The notes beneath the pieces were generated by a model that saw only the letters and a list, made by a program, of their open reading frames with translations, did no database searches and was not told the DNA's origin. The translations under genes and the position numbers were made by a program. A stretch of 64,000 bases of DNA, taken from positions 2,542,001 to 2,606,000 of the forward strand of contig NZ_CP013002.1 of assembly GCF_001414055.1 (NCBI RefSeq), given 5' to 3'. Positions within the stretch are counted from its first letter, which is position 1, and the number at the start of each line of letters is the position of its first letter. Shown one piece after another: positions 40,500-49,059 of this stretch. The stretch comes from Caulobacter henricii (GTDB lineage Bacteria; Pseudomonadota; Alphaproteobacteria; Caulobacterales; Caulobacteraceae).

Positions 40500-43091
40500 A
40501 TGCGCACAGAAACGCCCCAGGCCATCCGGCTCGTCGACTATCGCCCCTTCCCGTTCGAGATCGAAGAAACCCATCTGCACTTCAGGCTGGACCCTTCGGC
40601 CACACGGGTCGTGACCACACTGAAAATCCGCCGCACGGGCGAAGCGGGCGCGCCACTGGTCCTCAATGGTGAGCGCCTGAAGCTGATTTCGGTGTCCATG
40701 GACGGCCATGCCCTGGACTCTTCAGCCTACCGGCAAGACGCCGAGTTCCTGACCCTTGAGGCCGTGCCAGACGCCTTTGTGCTGACCACAGAGGTCGAGA
40801 TCGACCCGGCGGCCAACAAGGCGCTGATGGGTCTCTACATGTCCGGCGGCCGCTTCTGCACCCAGTGCGAGGCCGAGGGCTTCCGCACCATCACCTATTT
40901 CCCGGACCGGCCTGACGTCCTGTCGCGCTACACCGTTCGGATCGAAGCCGACCAGGCCTTCCAGCACCTGCTCAGCAACGGCAACCTGATCGACAGCGGC
41001 GCGCTCGGGGGCGGCCGCCACTATGCCGTCTGGAACGACCCCTTCCCCAAGCCGGCCTATCTGTTTGCCCTGGTGGCCGGTGAACTGGATGTGCTGGAGG
41101 ACAGCTTCGTCACCATGAGTGGCCGCACCGTGGCCCTGAAGGTGTTCGTCGATCCCGGCCAGGCCCCGCGGGGGGCCTATGCCCTCGACGCCCTCAAGCG
41201 CTCCATGGCCTGGGACGAGCAGGCCTTCGGCCGCGAGTACGATCTCGATCTCTTCATGATCGTGGCGGTCCGCGATTTCAATTTCGGGGCCATGGAGAAC
41301 AAGGGGCTGAACATCTTCAACAGCTCCCTGCTTCTGGCCGACCCGGAAACCGCCACCGACCTCGACTTCGAACGGATCGAGGCGGTCGTGGCGCACGAGT
41401 ACTTCCACAATTGGACGGGCAACCGCATCACCTGCCGCGACTGGTTCCAGTTGTGCCTGAAGGAAGGCTTCACGGTCTTCCGCGACCAGAGCTTCTCGGC
41501 CGACCAGCGCGGGGCGGCCGTGCAGCGGATCAAGGACGTCAAGGCCCTGCGCGCCCGCCAGTTCGCCGAAGACGCCGGCCCCCTGGCCCACCCCGTTCGA
41601 CCGTCCAGCTATCTGAAGATCGACAATTTCTACACCGCGACCATCTACGAGAAGGGCGCGGAGATCATCCGCATGCTGAAAACCCTTCTGGGCGACGATG
41701 CCTTCCGGGCCGGCAGCGACCTCTATTTCGAACGCCACGACGGTCAGGCGACCACGGTCGAGGCCTTTATCGCCTGCTTCGCCGACGCCACCGGCCGCGA
41801 CCTCTCGGACTTCTTCGCCTGGTATGAGCAGGCCGGCACGCCCTCGGTCTCCTTGGCCAGCACCTATGATGCCGCTGCCAGGACCCTGGAAATCAGTCTG
41901 ACCCAGGCCACCGCGCAAACCCCCGGTCAGCCGGCCAAGAAGGCCCTGCCCATCCCGGTGACCATCGGCCTGCTGGATGCCAACGGTGCCCCGCTGCGCG
42001 ACAGCGAGGTGGTGGTTCTGGACACCTCAACCAAGACCGTGCGCTGGGCAGGTATTGCCTCAACACCGGTGGTCTCGGCCCTGCGGGGCTTTTCAGCTCC
42101 GGTGAACCTGACCACCGACGCCCGGCCTGCTGACGGTTACGTGCTGTTCGCCGCAGATCCGGACCTGTTCAACCGCTGGGAAGCCGGTCAGACCCTGGCC
42201 CGCGACCTGATCCTGGCCCGGGCGGCCGGATCGGCCGATGAGGTCGGCGAAGAGCGCTACGCCGAGGCCCTCGGCAGGGCCCTGGTCGACGAGGCCTCGG
42301 AACCGGCATTCAAGGCCCTGCTCCTGGCCCTGCCCAGCGAGCCGGACCTGGCCCTGGCCATGGAACCTGCGGATCCGGCAGCCCTGCACGCTGCCCGCCG
42401 CGCCCTGCGCACCCGCATCGCGGTTCATCTGGGCGATCTGTTGCGGCGGCTGCATGGTGAACTGCAGGCGAGCAGCGCTTTCTCGGCCGATGCCCGATCG
42501 GCCGGAATGCGCGCCCTTCGTAACGGTTGCGCCGACCTGCTGGCGGCCGACCCGCATGCCCTCAATGTCGACCGCATCGTCGGCCACTTTGAAGCAGCGG
42601 CCAATATGACCGACGCCATGGGTGCCCTGTCAGCCCTGGTCCAGATCGGTGGCGAGGCTCGCGACAAGGCCCTGGCCGCCTTCCACACCAAGTGGCGGCA
42701 TGAGCCACTGGTGCTCGACAAGTGGTTCGCCCTACAGGCCCGGGATCCGTCGGCCAGCGCCCTGGACCGGGTGATCGCCCTGACAACGCACGAGGATTTC
42801 GACGCCACCAATCCCAACCGGTTCAGGGCCCTGGTTTCGACCTTCGCCAATTTCAATCCGGCCCGGTTCCACGACCCGTCTGGTGCCGGCTATCGTTTCC
42901 TGGCCGAAAAAATCCTGGCCGTGGATGCCTATAACCCGATGACCGCTGCCCGTCTGGTCGAAGCCCTGGGGGGGTGGCGGCGCTATCCTGACACCCTGGG
43001 AACCCAGATGCGCGAAGCGCTCAGTGGCGTCGCTGCCCACCCTGGATTGTCCAAGAACGTACTGGAACTGGCCAGCAAGGCCCTCGACTAG
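40500..43091 (+). CDS. pepN: Aminopeptidase N
   Basis: 863 residues, gluzincin family M1. GAMENKGLNIFN is the exopeptidase motif, and HEYFH (299-303) in VVAHEYFHNWTGNRI with the downstream Glu of LKEGFTVFRD binds zinc and provides catalysis. The long C-terminal helical cap is complete (VALTTHEDFDATNPNRFRAL region). It removes N-terminal amino acids from peptides in the cytoplasm. pleC follows 229 bases downstream on the same strand; I recall, without checking, the same neighbourhood in Caulobacter. Confidence 0.97.
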   Translation: MRTETPQAIRLVDYRPFPFEIEETHLHFRLDPSATRVVTTLKIRRTGEAGAPLVLNGERLKLISVSMDGHALDSSAYRQDAEFLTLEAVPDAFVLTTEVEIDPAANKALMGLYMSGGRFCTQCEAEGFRTITYFPDRPDVLSRYTVRIEADQAFQHLLSNGNLIDSGALGGGRHYAVWNDPFPKPAYLFALVAGELDVLEDSFVTMSGRTVALKVFVDPGQAPRGAYALDALKRSMAWDEQAFGREYDLDLFMIVAVRDFNFGAMENKGLNIFNSSLLLADPETATDLDFERIEAVVAHEYFHNWTGNRITCRDWFQLCLKEGFTVFRDQSFSADQRGAAVQRIKDVKALRARQFAEDAGPLAHPVRPSSYLKIDNFYTATIYEKGAEIIRMLKTLLGDDAFRAGSDLYFERHDGQATTVEAFIACFADATGRDLSDFFAWYEQAGTPSVSLASTYDAAARTLEISLTQATAQTPGQPAKKALPIPVTIGLLDANGAPLRDSEVVVLDTSTKTVRWAGIASTPVVSALRGFSAPVNLTTDARPADGYVLFAADPDLFNRWEAGQTLARDLILARAAGSADEVGEERYAEALGRALVDEASEPAFKALLLALPSEPDLALAMEPADPAALHAARRALRTRIAVHLGDLLRRLHGELQASSAFSADARSAGMRALRNGCADLLAADPHALNVDRIVGHFEAAANMTDAMGALSALVQIGGEARDKALAAFHTKWRHEPLVLDKWFALQARDPSASALDRVIALTTHEDFDATNPNRFRALVSTFANFNPARFHDPSGAGYRFLAEKILAVDAYNPMTAARLVEALGGWRRYPDTLGTQMREALSGVAAHPGLSKNVLELASKALD

Positions 43092-43320
43092 GGCCGGCCA
43101 GTTGAAACCCTGACCAGCGGATTGCGACCAATAAGCTCATACCGAGCCAAATCTGCCGTTCGACCGTGACGGGAACCTTGGGCGTGCGTTAGATTCACCC
43201 GATGCGGCGAAGTGACTCGCGGCGATGTAATCGGGGAGCCTTGGGCTTTTGAGGATTGGGGATCCAAGACCCGGAAGATCGGCAGGAGCCGGCCTTTCCG
43301 CGGCAGGTGTCGTGCGGTCG

Positions 43321-45789
43321 ATGACCGCGCGCGCGCCGTCGCAGGTCTATGTCCGGGTCGCCATTCTCGCCGCCCTGCTGCTGCTGGCGGTCTATACGGC
43401 CTTTGGGGTCAAGCGCCTGCAGCAGGACGTCGCGCGGGCACCGGGCGGTGCGGCCCTGGCCGCCGAGGCGGGCCTTGCGGCCAGCCGCATCGAAACCAAT
43501 CTCGCCGCACAGCGCGCCGGTCTGTCAGCAGCCTCGGACATCCTCAAGCGTGACCCGGCCGACACCATGGACGCGGCCGAGATCGCCCTGCGGGCCAGCG
43601 GTGGCGAAGCCATGGCCGTGGCCGTGGCCGGACCATCCGGCATACTGGCTGTCTCCGGCCGCGACGAAGCGGCGGACTGGAAGGCGGCGGCCCGAGCCGC
43701 TTCGGCCTCGGGGCGCTCCACCTGGATCGGTACCGCCGGCGAAAGCGGCCGCCTCTATGTCGCGGCAGTGGCACCTGTCTCGACCGGACGCAATTTCATC
43801 ATCGCCAGTGGCGATCCCAGTCGTCTGCTTGTCGATCCCGGCAAGAGCGGCGCCCGCGCCCTCGCCCTGGCCGACGGCCGGCTGGTAGCGACCCGGGGCC
43901 GGTCTATCAGCGGCCTGCAGACCTTTCGCGAAGCCTTCGCTCTGTCGATCGAAGATGTCGGTGACCAGAGCGCAGCCCTGCGAGGACAGACCGCCAACGG
44001 GGCCCTGCTGGACGTCGCCGTTCAGCCCCTGGCTGAAGGCACCTTGCTGGCCGTGGCGGGCGCGCCTTCGCGAACCGTCGCCAACATGGATCGGCAGGTC
44101 ATGGAGGGCGCGTTCAATCTGCTGGCCCCCCTCGCTGTGGGCATTGCCCTTGCCCTTCTACTGATGATGCAGAGCCGCAAGGCCGAGGCGGCCCATCGCG
44201 AGTTCGTCGACAGCGAGCAGCGGTTCCGTCTGGCCGTCGAAGCTGCCCGCTGCGGCATCTGGGAATGGGATCTGCGCGGCGACCAGGTCTTTCTGTCAGA
44301 CGTCACCGGCGTGATGTTCGGCTGGGGCGGTGGCGGGATCGTTTCCGGTCAGGACATGCTGGACCGCATCTCGCTCGACCATCAGGAACGGGTCCGCCAG
44401 GCCCTGGCGAATGCCGCGACCTTCGGCGCATTCGACGTCTCGTTTCGTGTGCCCTCCATGCAGCAGGGCGGCCGCTCGATCTGGATTGACGCCCGCGGCC
44501 AGGGCTTCGGGACACCGGGCGTGGACGGCTATGTCCGCATCATCGGCGTGGCCCTGGATGTCACCGAGGAGCGCCTGGCCCAGGCGAGGGCCCAGGCCGC
44601 CGAAAACCGCCTGCGGGACGCCATCGAGAGCGTTTCGGAGGCCTTCGTGCTCTGGGACCGCCAGGGCCGGCTGCTGATGTGCAACCGCAACTATCGCAAT
44701 GTCTTCTCCCTGGAGCCCAAGCTGCTCAAGCCCGGTGCCGCCCGCGCCGAGGTCAACCGCTTCGCGGCGCTGGCCATCAAGCAGGACCACCCCGCACCGG
44801 ACGGTGCCAAGGGGGTGCGCGAGGCCGAGATGATGGACGGGCGCTGGATCCAGATCAGCGAGCGGCGAACGGCCGAAGGCGGCCTGGTCATGACCGCGGC
44901 CGACATCACCGCCATCAAGAACCAGGAAGAAGCCCGACGCCTCAATGAGGAGCAGCTTCAGAACGCCGTGACCGGTCTGGAGCGGAGCCAGGAGCAACTG
45001 GCCGAACTGGCGCGCAAGTATGAGATGGAAAAGGTCAAGGCCGAAGGGGCCAACAAGGCCAAGAGCGAGTTCCTCGCCAACATGTCGCATGAACTGCGGA
45101 CGCCGCTGAACGCCATCAACGGCTTCTCAGAAATCATGATGACCGAGATGTTCGGGCAGTTGGGCGATCCGCGCTACAAGGGCTACAGCCAGGACATCCA
45201 CAATTCCGGCCAGCATCTGCTGGCCCTGATCAACGACATCCTCGACATGTCCAAGATCGAGGCCGGCAAGATGAACCTGAAGTTCGAGCCGCTGAACCTT
45301 GAGGATGTCGCCGAGGACGCCGTGCGCCTGGTGCGTAATCGGGCCGAGGCCGCCGGTCTGAAACTGGTCATCGACTTCCCGCAACTGCCCGAGATCGAGG
45401 CCGACTACCGGGCGGTGAAGCAGGTCCTTCTCAACCTGCTGTCCAACGCCATCAAGTTCACGCCGCGCTCCGGTAGTGTCACGATCCGCGCCGAGGTCCG
45501 CCGTGATCCCCTGGGCGATCGCCTGCGGGTCTCGGTGCAGGATACCGGCATCGGCATCGCCAAGGAGGATCTGGCCCGCCTGGCCAAGCCATTCGAGCAG
45601 GTCGAAAGCCAGCTGTCGAAGACCACCCAGGGCACCGGTCTGGGCCTGGCCCTGACCAAATCCCTGATCGAGATGCATGACGGGGCCATGGACATGGCCA
45701 GCACGCCCGGCGAAGGCACTACCGTCAGCTTCAGCCTGCCCATCCGCCAGAGCCAGGCCAGCCCGACCCGCGACTTCGCCGCTGCCTGA
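43321..45789 (+). CDS. pleC: Histidine kinase PleC-like, cell polarity/cell-cycle sensor
   Basis: 822 residues from ATG 43321. A transmembrane helix (VRVAILAALLLLAVYTAFGV), a periplasmic domain of about 230 residues, a second helix (LLAPLAVGIALALLLMM) and two PAS domains (SEQRFRLAVEAARCGIWEWD; AENRLRDAIESVSEAFVLWD) come first. The kinase core has His in NMSHELRTPLNAINGFSEIM, N box LLNLLSNAIKFTP, G1 DTGIGIAKEDL and G2 GTGLGLALTKSLIEMHDG. Counted from the C-terminus, the phospho-His sits where I recall His610 of 842-residue Caulobacter PleC. PleC acts on DivK and PleD. The open frame reaches TTG 43249, so the true start may be upstream. Confidence 0.85.
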   Translation: MTARAPSQVYVRVAILAALLLLAVYTAFGVKRLQQDVARAPGGAALAAEAGLAASRIETNLAAQRAGLSAASDILKRDPADTMDAAEIALRASGGEAMAVAVAGPSGILAVSGRDEAADWKAAARAASASGRSTWIGTAGESGRLYVAAVAPVSTGRNFIIASGDPSRLLVDPGKSGARALALADGRLVATRGRSISGLQTFREAFALSIEDVGDQSAALRGQTANGALLDVAVQPLAEGTLLAVAGAPSRTVANMDRQVMEGAFNLLAPLAVGIALALLLMMQSRKAEAAHREFVDSEQRFRLAVEAARCGIWEWDLRGDQVFLSDVTGVMFGWGGGGIVSGQDMLDRISLDHQERVRQALANAATFGAFDVSFRVPSMQQGGRSIWIDARGQGFGTPGVDGYVRIIGVALDVTEERLAQARAQAAENRLRDAIESVSEAFVLWDRQGRLLMCNRNYRNVFSLEPKLLKPGAARAEVNRFAALAIKQDHPAPDGAKGVREAEMMDGRWIQISERRTAEGGLVMTAADITAIKNQEEARRLNEEQLQNAVTGLERSQEQLAELARKYEMEKVKAEGANKAKSEFLANMSHELRTPLNAINGFSEIMMTEMFGQLGDPRYKGYSQDIHNSGQHLLALINDILDMSKIEAGKMNLKFEPLNLEDVAEDAVRLVRNRAEAAGLKLVIDFPQLPEIEADYRAVKQVLLNLLSNAIKFTPRSGSVTIRAEVRRDPLGDRLRVSVQDTGIGIAKEDLARLAKPFEQVESQLSKTTQGTGLGLALTKSLIEMHDGAMDMASTPGEGTTVSFSLPIRQSQASPTRDFAAA

Positions 45790-45929
45790 GCCGTACGATC
45801 CAAATTATGACTTTATTTTCATAGACTTAAATCGACGTCATGACTCAGTCGTAACGGGTCAAGGCGTCCGTCCGGCTCTACACCCTCGAACAACAGAACG
45901 CGCCCGGCGCACATCGAGGGATCTCCACC

Positions 45930-46298
45930 ATGAGCAAGTTCATCAACCGCCTGGCCGCCGTCGCCGCCCTGGCCCTGGCCGCCACCCCGATCATCGGCCT
46001 GACCGCAGCCCATGCTGCCCAGCCACAGCCCGTGGCCAGGATCCTGGTCGGCGACCTGACCCTGTCACACCCGGCCGATGCCGCAGAGCTTCTGAGCCGG
46101 GCAGAACGAGCCGCCGACCAGGTCTGTGCCACCCGCATTACCGCGGAAAAGCTGCGCGGCCTGTCGGTGCGCGCCTGCTATCTGGATTTCGCGTCAGACC
46201 TTCGAGGCGAACTGAGCCGCACCCAGCTGTCCGACCTTCGCAAGGCGCAGCGGGCCGCACCGACGAACTTTGCCATGCGTCCGGTTGGCCTGTTCTAG
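45930..46298 (+). CDS. UrcA-family exported protein
   Basis: 122 residues. A signal peptide (MSKFINRLAAVAALALAATPIIGLTAAHA) precedes the UrcA pattern: ILVGDLTLSHPADAAELLSRAERAADQVCA, with a second Cys at RACYLDF. The family is common in Caulobacterales and sphingomonads; function unknown. GAGGGA lies before the ATG. An AT-rich 140-base leader region precedes it. The TAG stop abuts the CTA of the convergent Nudix gene with no gap. Confidence 0.85.
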   Translation: MSKFINRLAAVAALALAATPIIGLTAAHAAQPQPVARILVGDLTLSHPADAAELLSRAERAADQVCATRITAEKLRGLSVRACYLDFASDLRGELSRTQLSDLRKAQRAAPTNFAMRPVGLF

Positions 46299-46745
46299 CT
46301 AGCCGCGCCGCATCCAGGCCGCGACGGCCCAGGCATGGGCGTCGTGGCGCAGGGCGACGACGGCATCGCGCGGGTCCAGCCAGACCAGTTCATGGTCATC
46401 TTCGACCTTGAGGTCCGGTTGTTGTCCGACGAGCCGCGCGGTGTGGATGCCGCCGAAGTTGCGCATGAGCTGGCCATCGGACTTCAGAAAATACTGCGAA
46501 ACCGTGGTCACCAGGTCGTCGACCTCGACCACCAAGCCCGTCTCCTCGCCAAACTCGCGGACGATAGCCCGGGGCTCGGTCTCGCCGGCATCGACGCCGC
46601 CCCCCGGCAGATCGAAATAGGGCGACTTGCCGGGCTTGCTGACCCGCACCAGCGCGATCGCGCCAACGCTGTTCTCGACGATCCCAAAGGCGGCGGGACG
46701 GGCGCGGTAGTCCAGGCCCGGCTCAGGTTGGCCGAACGCGAGCAA
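46299..46745 (-). CDS. Nudix hydrolase
   Basis: 148 residues. The Nudix box GGVDAGETEPRAIVREFGEETGL fits G-x5-E-x7-RE-U-x-EE-x-G-U at every position, so pyrophosphatase activity on a nucleoside-diphosphate derivative is expected; it is broadly MutT-like. No ATG or GTG gives a sensible start. TTG 46745 lies 4 bases after the S1/P1 nuclease stop with AAGGAC at the right spacing, indicating coupling. The frame is open further upstream inside the nuclease gene. Confidence 0.85.
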   Translation of the reverse strand: MLAFGQPEPGLDYRARPAAFGIVENSVGAIALVRVSKPGKSPYFDLPGGGVDAGETEPRAIVREFGEETGLVVEVDDLVTTVSQYFLKSDGQLMRNFGGIHTARLVGQQPDLKVEDDHELVWLDPRDAVVALRHDAHAWAVAAWMRRG

Positions 46746-46749
46746 GCCG

Positions 46750-47781
46750 TCAGTCCTTGCCGTAGAGGTCGAGCCAGGGATCAGCCTTGCCACTTTCGAC
46801 GTCGGCGACGCTGATTTCCGGCCGGTAGCCGATCTTGCCATTGGCGCTGTCACGCCACGCCTCGGTGACCAGATCGCGCAGGGCTGCTGCGGCCGCCGCC
46901 AGTCGGTCCTGAACGAAGGCCCGGGCCCGTGGATCGGTCTCGACCATACCGCCAGACTTCTCGAGGGCATAAAGCGGCTCGGTCAGTTTCCAGGTCGTGG
47001 TGAGATAGCCGACGACGCGGGTCTCAAGCGAGCAGGCGCAATCCTTGTAGGCCGGCATCAGCGCCCTGACCTGGGCTTCGTCGCCGACGGCCTTGGCCAG
47101 GGGGCCTTCAAAATTGAAATGGATCGAGCGCGAGTTGGTGTAGCCGTTCGGATTGGGATAGTCGCCCCAGCCGTTATAGTGCACCGACAGATGCAGCGGC
47201 TGGCTGGCGTCGCCGACATAATGGGCCCAAACGCCCAGGTCGCGGAGCAGCAGGGCCTCACGACGCTTGAGGTCGGCGGCGTACCACGCCTTCTTCATCG
47301 GATCGGTCGCCATCTTTTCGGCGGCGACCAGGATCCGCCAGTAGGTGAAGTCCTTCACCAGCTGCTGGTAACCATCGATGATCGCATAGGGCAGATAGCC
47401 GGCTTTCCAGCTGTCGACCCCGGCGGCGCGAAGGGCGGTCTCATAGTCAGCGCGGGTGGCCGGCAGGGTTTCGACCGTGAACATCGGGCCGCCGTACATG
47501 CGGCCCTGATCGTCGACATCGAGGAAATGGGCGGAGTCGCGATCATGATCATGGATCTTGCCTGATCCCTTCCAGCGATCCGGTTCGCGCGCATACTCGC
47601 CGATCGCGGCCACGGCTTCAGGTGTGCGCAGGAAGGCCGGCACATCCGACGGCAGGCCCTGAGTTCCCAGCACCCCCACAAGGCGATGCCCGGAAGAGCC
47701 CCAGGCGAGGGCCGACGGGGCGGGTGCGGCGAGGACCGCTGCCAGGGCGAGGACTTTGAAGCTGGACGACAGGCGCGACAT
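46750..47781 (-). CDS. S1/P1-type nuclease, exported
   Basis: 343 residues. The signal peptide ends ...APSALA, giving a mature protein that begins Trp-Gly-Ser-Ser-Gly-His. In this family the N-terminal Trp itself binds zinc. Further zinc ligands are in KIHDHDRDSAHFLDVDD and VWAHYVGDASQPLHLSVHYNGWGD. It degrades single-stranded nucleic acids and 3'-nucleotides in the periplasm or medium, for phosphate or nucleoside scavenging. GGAG precedes the ATG. The Nudix gene follows in the same transcript. Confidence 0.92.
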   Translation of the reverse strand: MSRLSSSFKVLALAAVLAAPAPSALAWGSSGHRLVGVLGTQGLPSDVPAFLRTPEAVAAIGEYAREPDRWKGSGKIHDHDRDSAHFLDVDDQGRMYGGPMFTVETLPATRADYETALRAAGVDSWKAGYLPYAIIDGYQQLVKDFTYWRILVAAEKMATDPMKKAWYAADLKRREALLLRDLGVWAHYVGDASQPLHLSVHYNGWGDYPNPNGYTNSRSIHFNFEGPLAKAVGDEAQVRALMPAYKDCACSLETRVVGYLTTTWKLTEPLYALEKSGGMVETDPRARAFVQDRLAAAAAALRDLVTEAWRDSANGKIGYRPEISVADVESGKADPWLDLYGKD

Positions 47782-47796
47782 GGAAACTCCGCGAAA

Positions 47797-48384
47797 CTAT
47801 TGAAGGCCCAAGGCCACCTCGACCCGCCCCACCCAGGCCTTGACGGCCGGATAGAGCGACAGGTCGAACCCGCCTTCATGGGCGACCTGGGTGTAGGCCA
47901 CCAGAGCGATGTCCGCCAGACTGAGCCGCTCCCCGATCAGGTAGGGAGTCTGTTGCAGCTGTGTTTCAAGCCGCGCGAGAGCGCTGTTGCCGCGCTCGAC
48001 CAGCTTGGGGTCCAGTCCGCTGACCGGATGGCCCAGATAGGCCACCTGGAACCGGGCCACCGCGACATAGGGCTCATGGCTGTACTGCTCCCAGAACAGC
48101 CACTCGTACATCTTGGCGCGTTCGAAGCCATCACTTGGGATCAGGAACGACCCTTCGGCCAGGTGCAGCATGATGGCGTTCGACTGGGCCAGGGCGCGAC
48201 CATCGTCGAGAATCACCGCCGGGACCTGACCGGCCGGATTCATCGCCAGGAACTCCGGCGTCCGCGACTGCGCCTGCAGGATGTCGATCTCGATCCAGTC
48301 AAAGGGCAGGGCCAGCCGCTCGGCGGTCCATTTCACCTTCAGGCAGTTGCCCGATTTCGTGTCGCCGTAGATGCGCAGGGTCAT
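47797..48384 (-). CDS. Glutathione S-transferase family protein
   Basis: 195 residues. The thioredoxin-like N-terminus is LRIYGDTKSGNCLKVKWTAERLALPF, with NPAGQVPAVILDDGRALAQSNAIMLHL (cis-Pro and the QS/glutathione-binding pair). The helical C-domain carries LSLADIALVAYTQVAHEGGFDLSLYPAVKAW. The Ser-Gly-Asn-Cys start of helix 1 suggests a beta- or nu-like class. ATG 48384 follows a GTG at 48387; either may be used. It lies 15 bases before the nuclease start, so co-transcription is likely. Confidence 0.92.
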   Translation of the reverse strand: MTLRIYGDTKSGNCLKVKWTAERLALPFDWIEIDILQAQSRTPEFLAMNPAGQVPAVILDDGRALAQSNAIMLHLAEGSFLIPSDGFERAKMYEWLFWEQYSHEPYVAVARFQVAYLGHPVSGLDPKLVERGNSALARLETQLQQTPYLIGERLSLADIALVAYTQVAHEGGFDLSLYPAVKAWVGRVEVALGLQ

Positions 48385-48471
48385 CACATCGCCTTACGAG
48401 GGTTGTCACGGAGCCGTGATCAGACTATCCAGACCGCGCCCGACAGATACGCCGATAAGAGGATTCCCTCG

Positions 48472-48969
48472 ATGCGTCGCACGCTCGCCGGAATTTTGGC
48501 CGTTTTGGCCATGTCCACCGCCCTCCCCGCCTTTGCCGCCAGCCCGGACTCCGAGTCGCGGTCCGACCCGCTGGGCGACCTGATCACGGGGGCTCTCACG
48601 GGCACCATTCCCGGCACGCTTGAGTACAAGATGCGGGCGACCCTCTATCATGCGGGTGCCAAAGGCATTCGCAGTCTCGACTCCCTCGGCTGCAAGGTCG
48701 TGGCCATGCGCACGGTCGCGGTCGACAAGACCGTCATCCCGCGCCGGACCGTCCTGTTCATCAAGGAAACCGTCGGCCTGCCGATGCCTGATGGTTCGAC
48801 CCATGACGGCTACTGGTACGCCTCGGACATCGGCGGGGCGATCAAGGGTCTGAAACTGGACCTGTTCAGCGGCATGGGCCGGTCATCGATGGCCCCCTTG
48901 ATGGCACTGGACCTGTCCAGCCTGTCCGTCAGCAAGGTCGGCGAGTTCAAGGGCTGTCCCCCCGAATAG
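48472..48969 (+). CDS. Small secreted protein with 3D-like domain
   Basis: 165 residues with a signal peptide (MRRTLAGILAVLAMSTALPAFA). The C-terminal half, VIPRRTVLFIKETVGLPMPDGSTHDGYWYASDIGGAIKGLKLDLFSG, matches the double-psi barrel '3D' module of MltA-type and Rpf-like proteins (A-x-D-x-G-x-I-x-G-x-x-x-D-x-F). It lacks a lytic-transglycosylase partner domain, so it may bind or trim peptidoglycan, or be a non-catalytic relative. AAGAGGA precedes the ATG at 48472. Confidence 0.8.
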   Translation: MRRTLAGILAVLAMSTALPAFAASPDSESRSDPLGDLITGALTGTIPGTLEYKMRATLYHAGAKGIRSLDSLGCKVVAMRTVAVDKTVIPRRTVLFIKETVGLPMPDGSTHDGYWYASDIGGAIKGLKLDLFSGMGRSSMAPLMALDLSSLSVSKVGEFKGCPPE

Positions 48970-49059
48970 GCTCGGCTGGCCTGGCCTGTTTGGCAAACGG
49001 CTGTTCGTCCCATAGAGATGCTCGAGGGCCTGAATCTGTGCAGGTTCGCGGGGGTTCAG

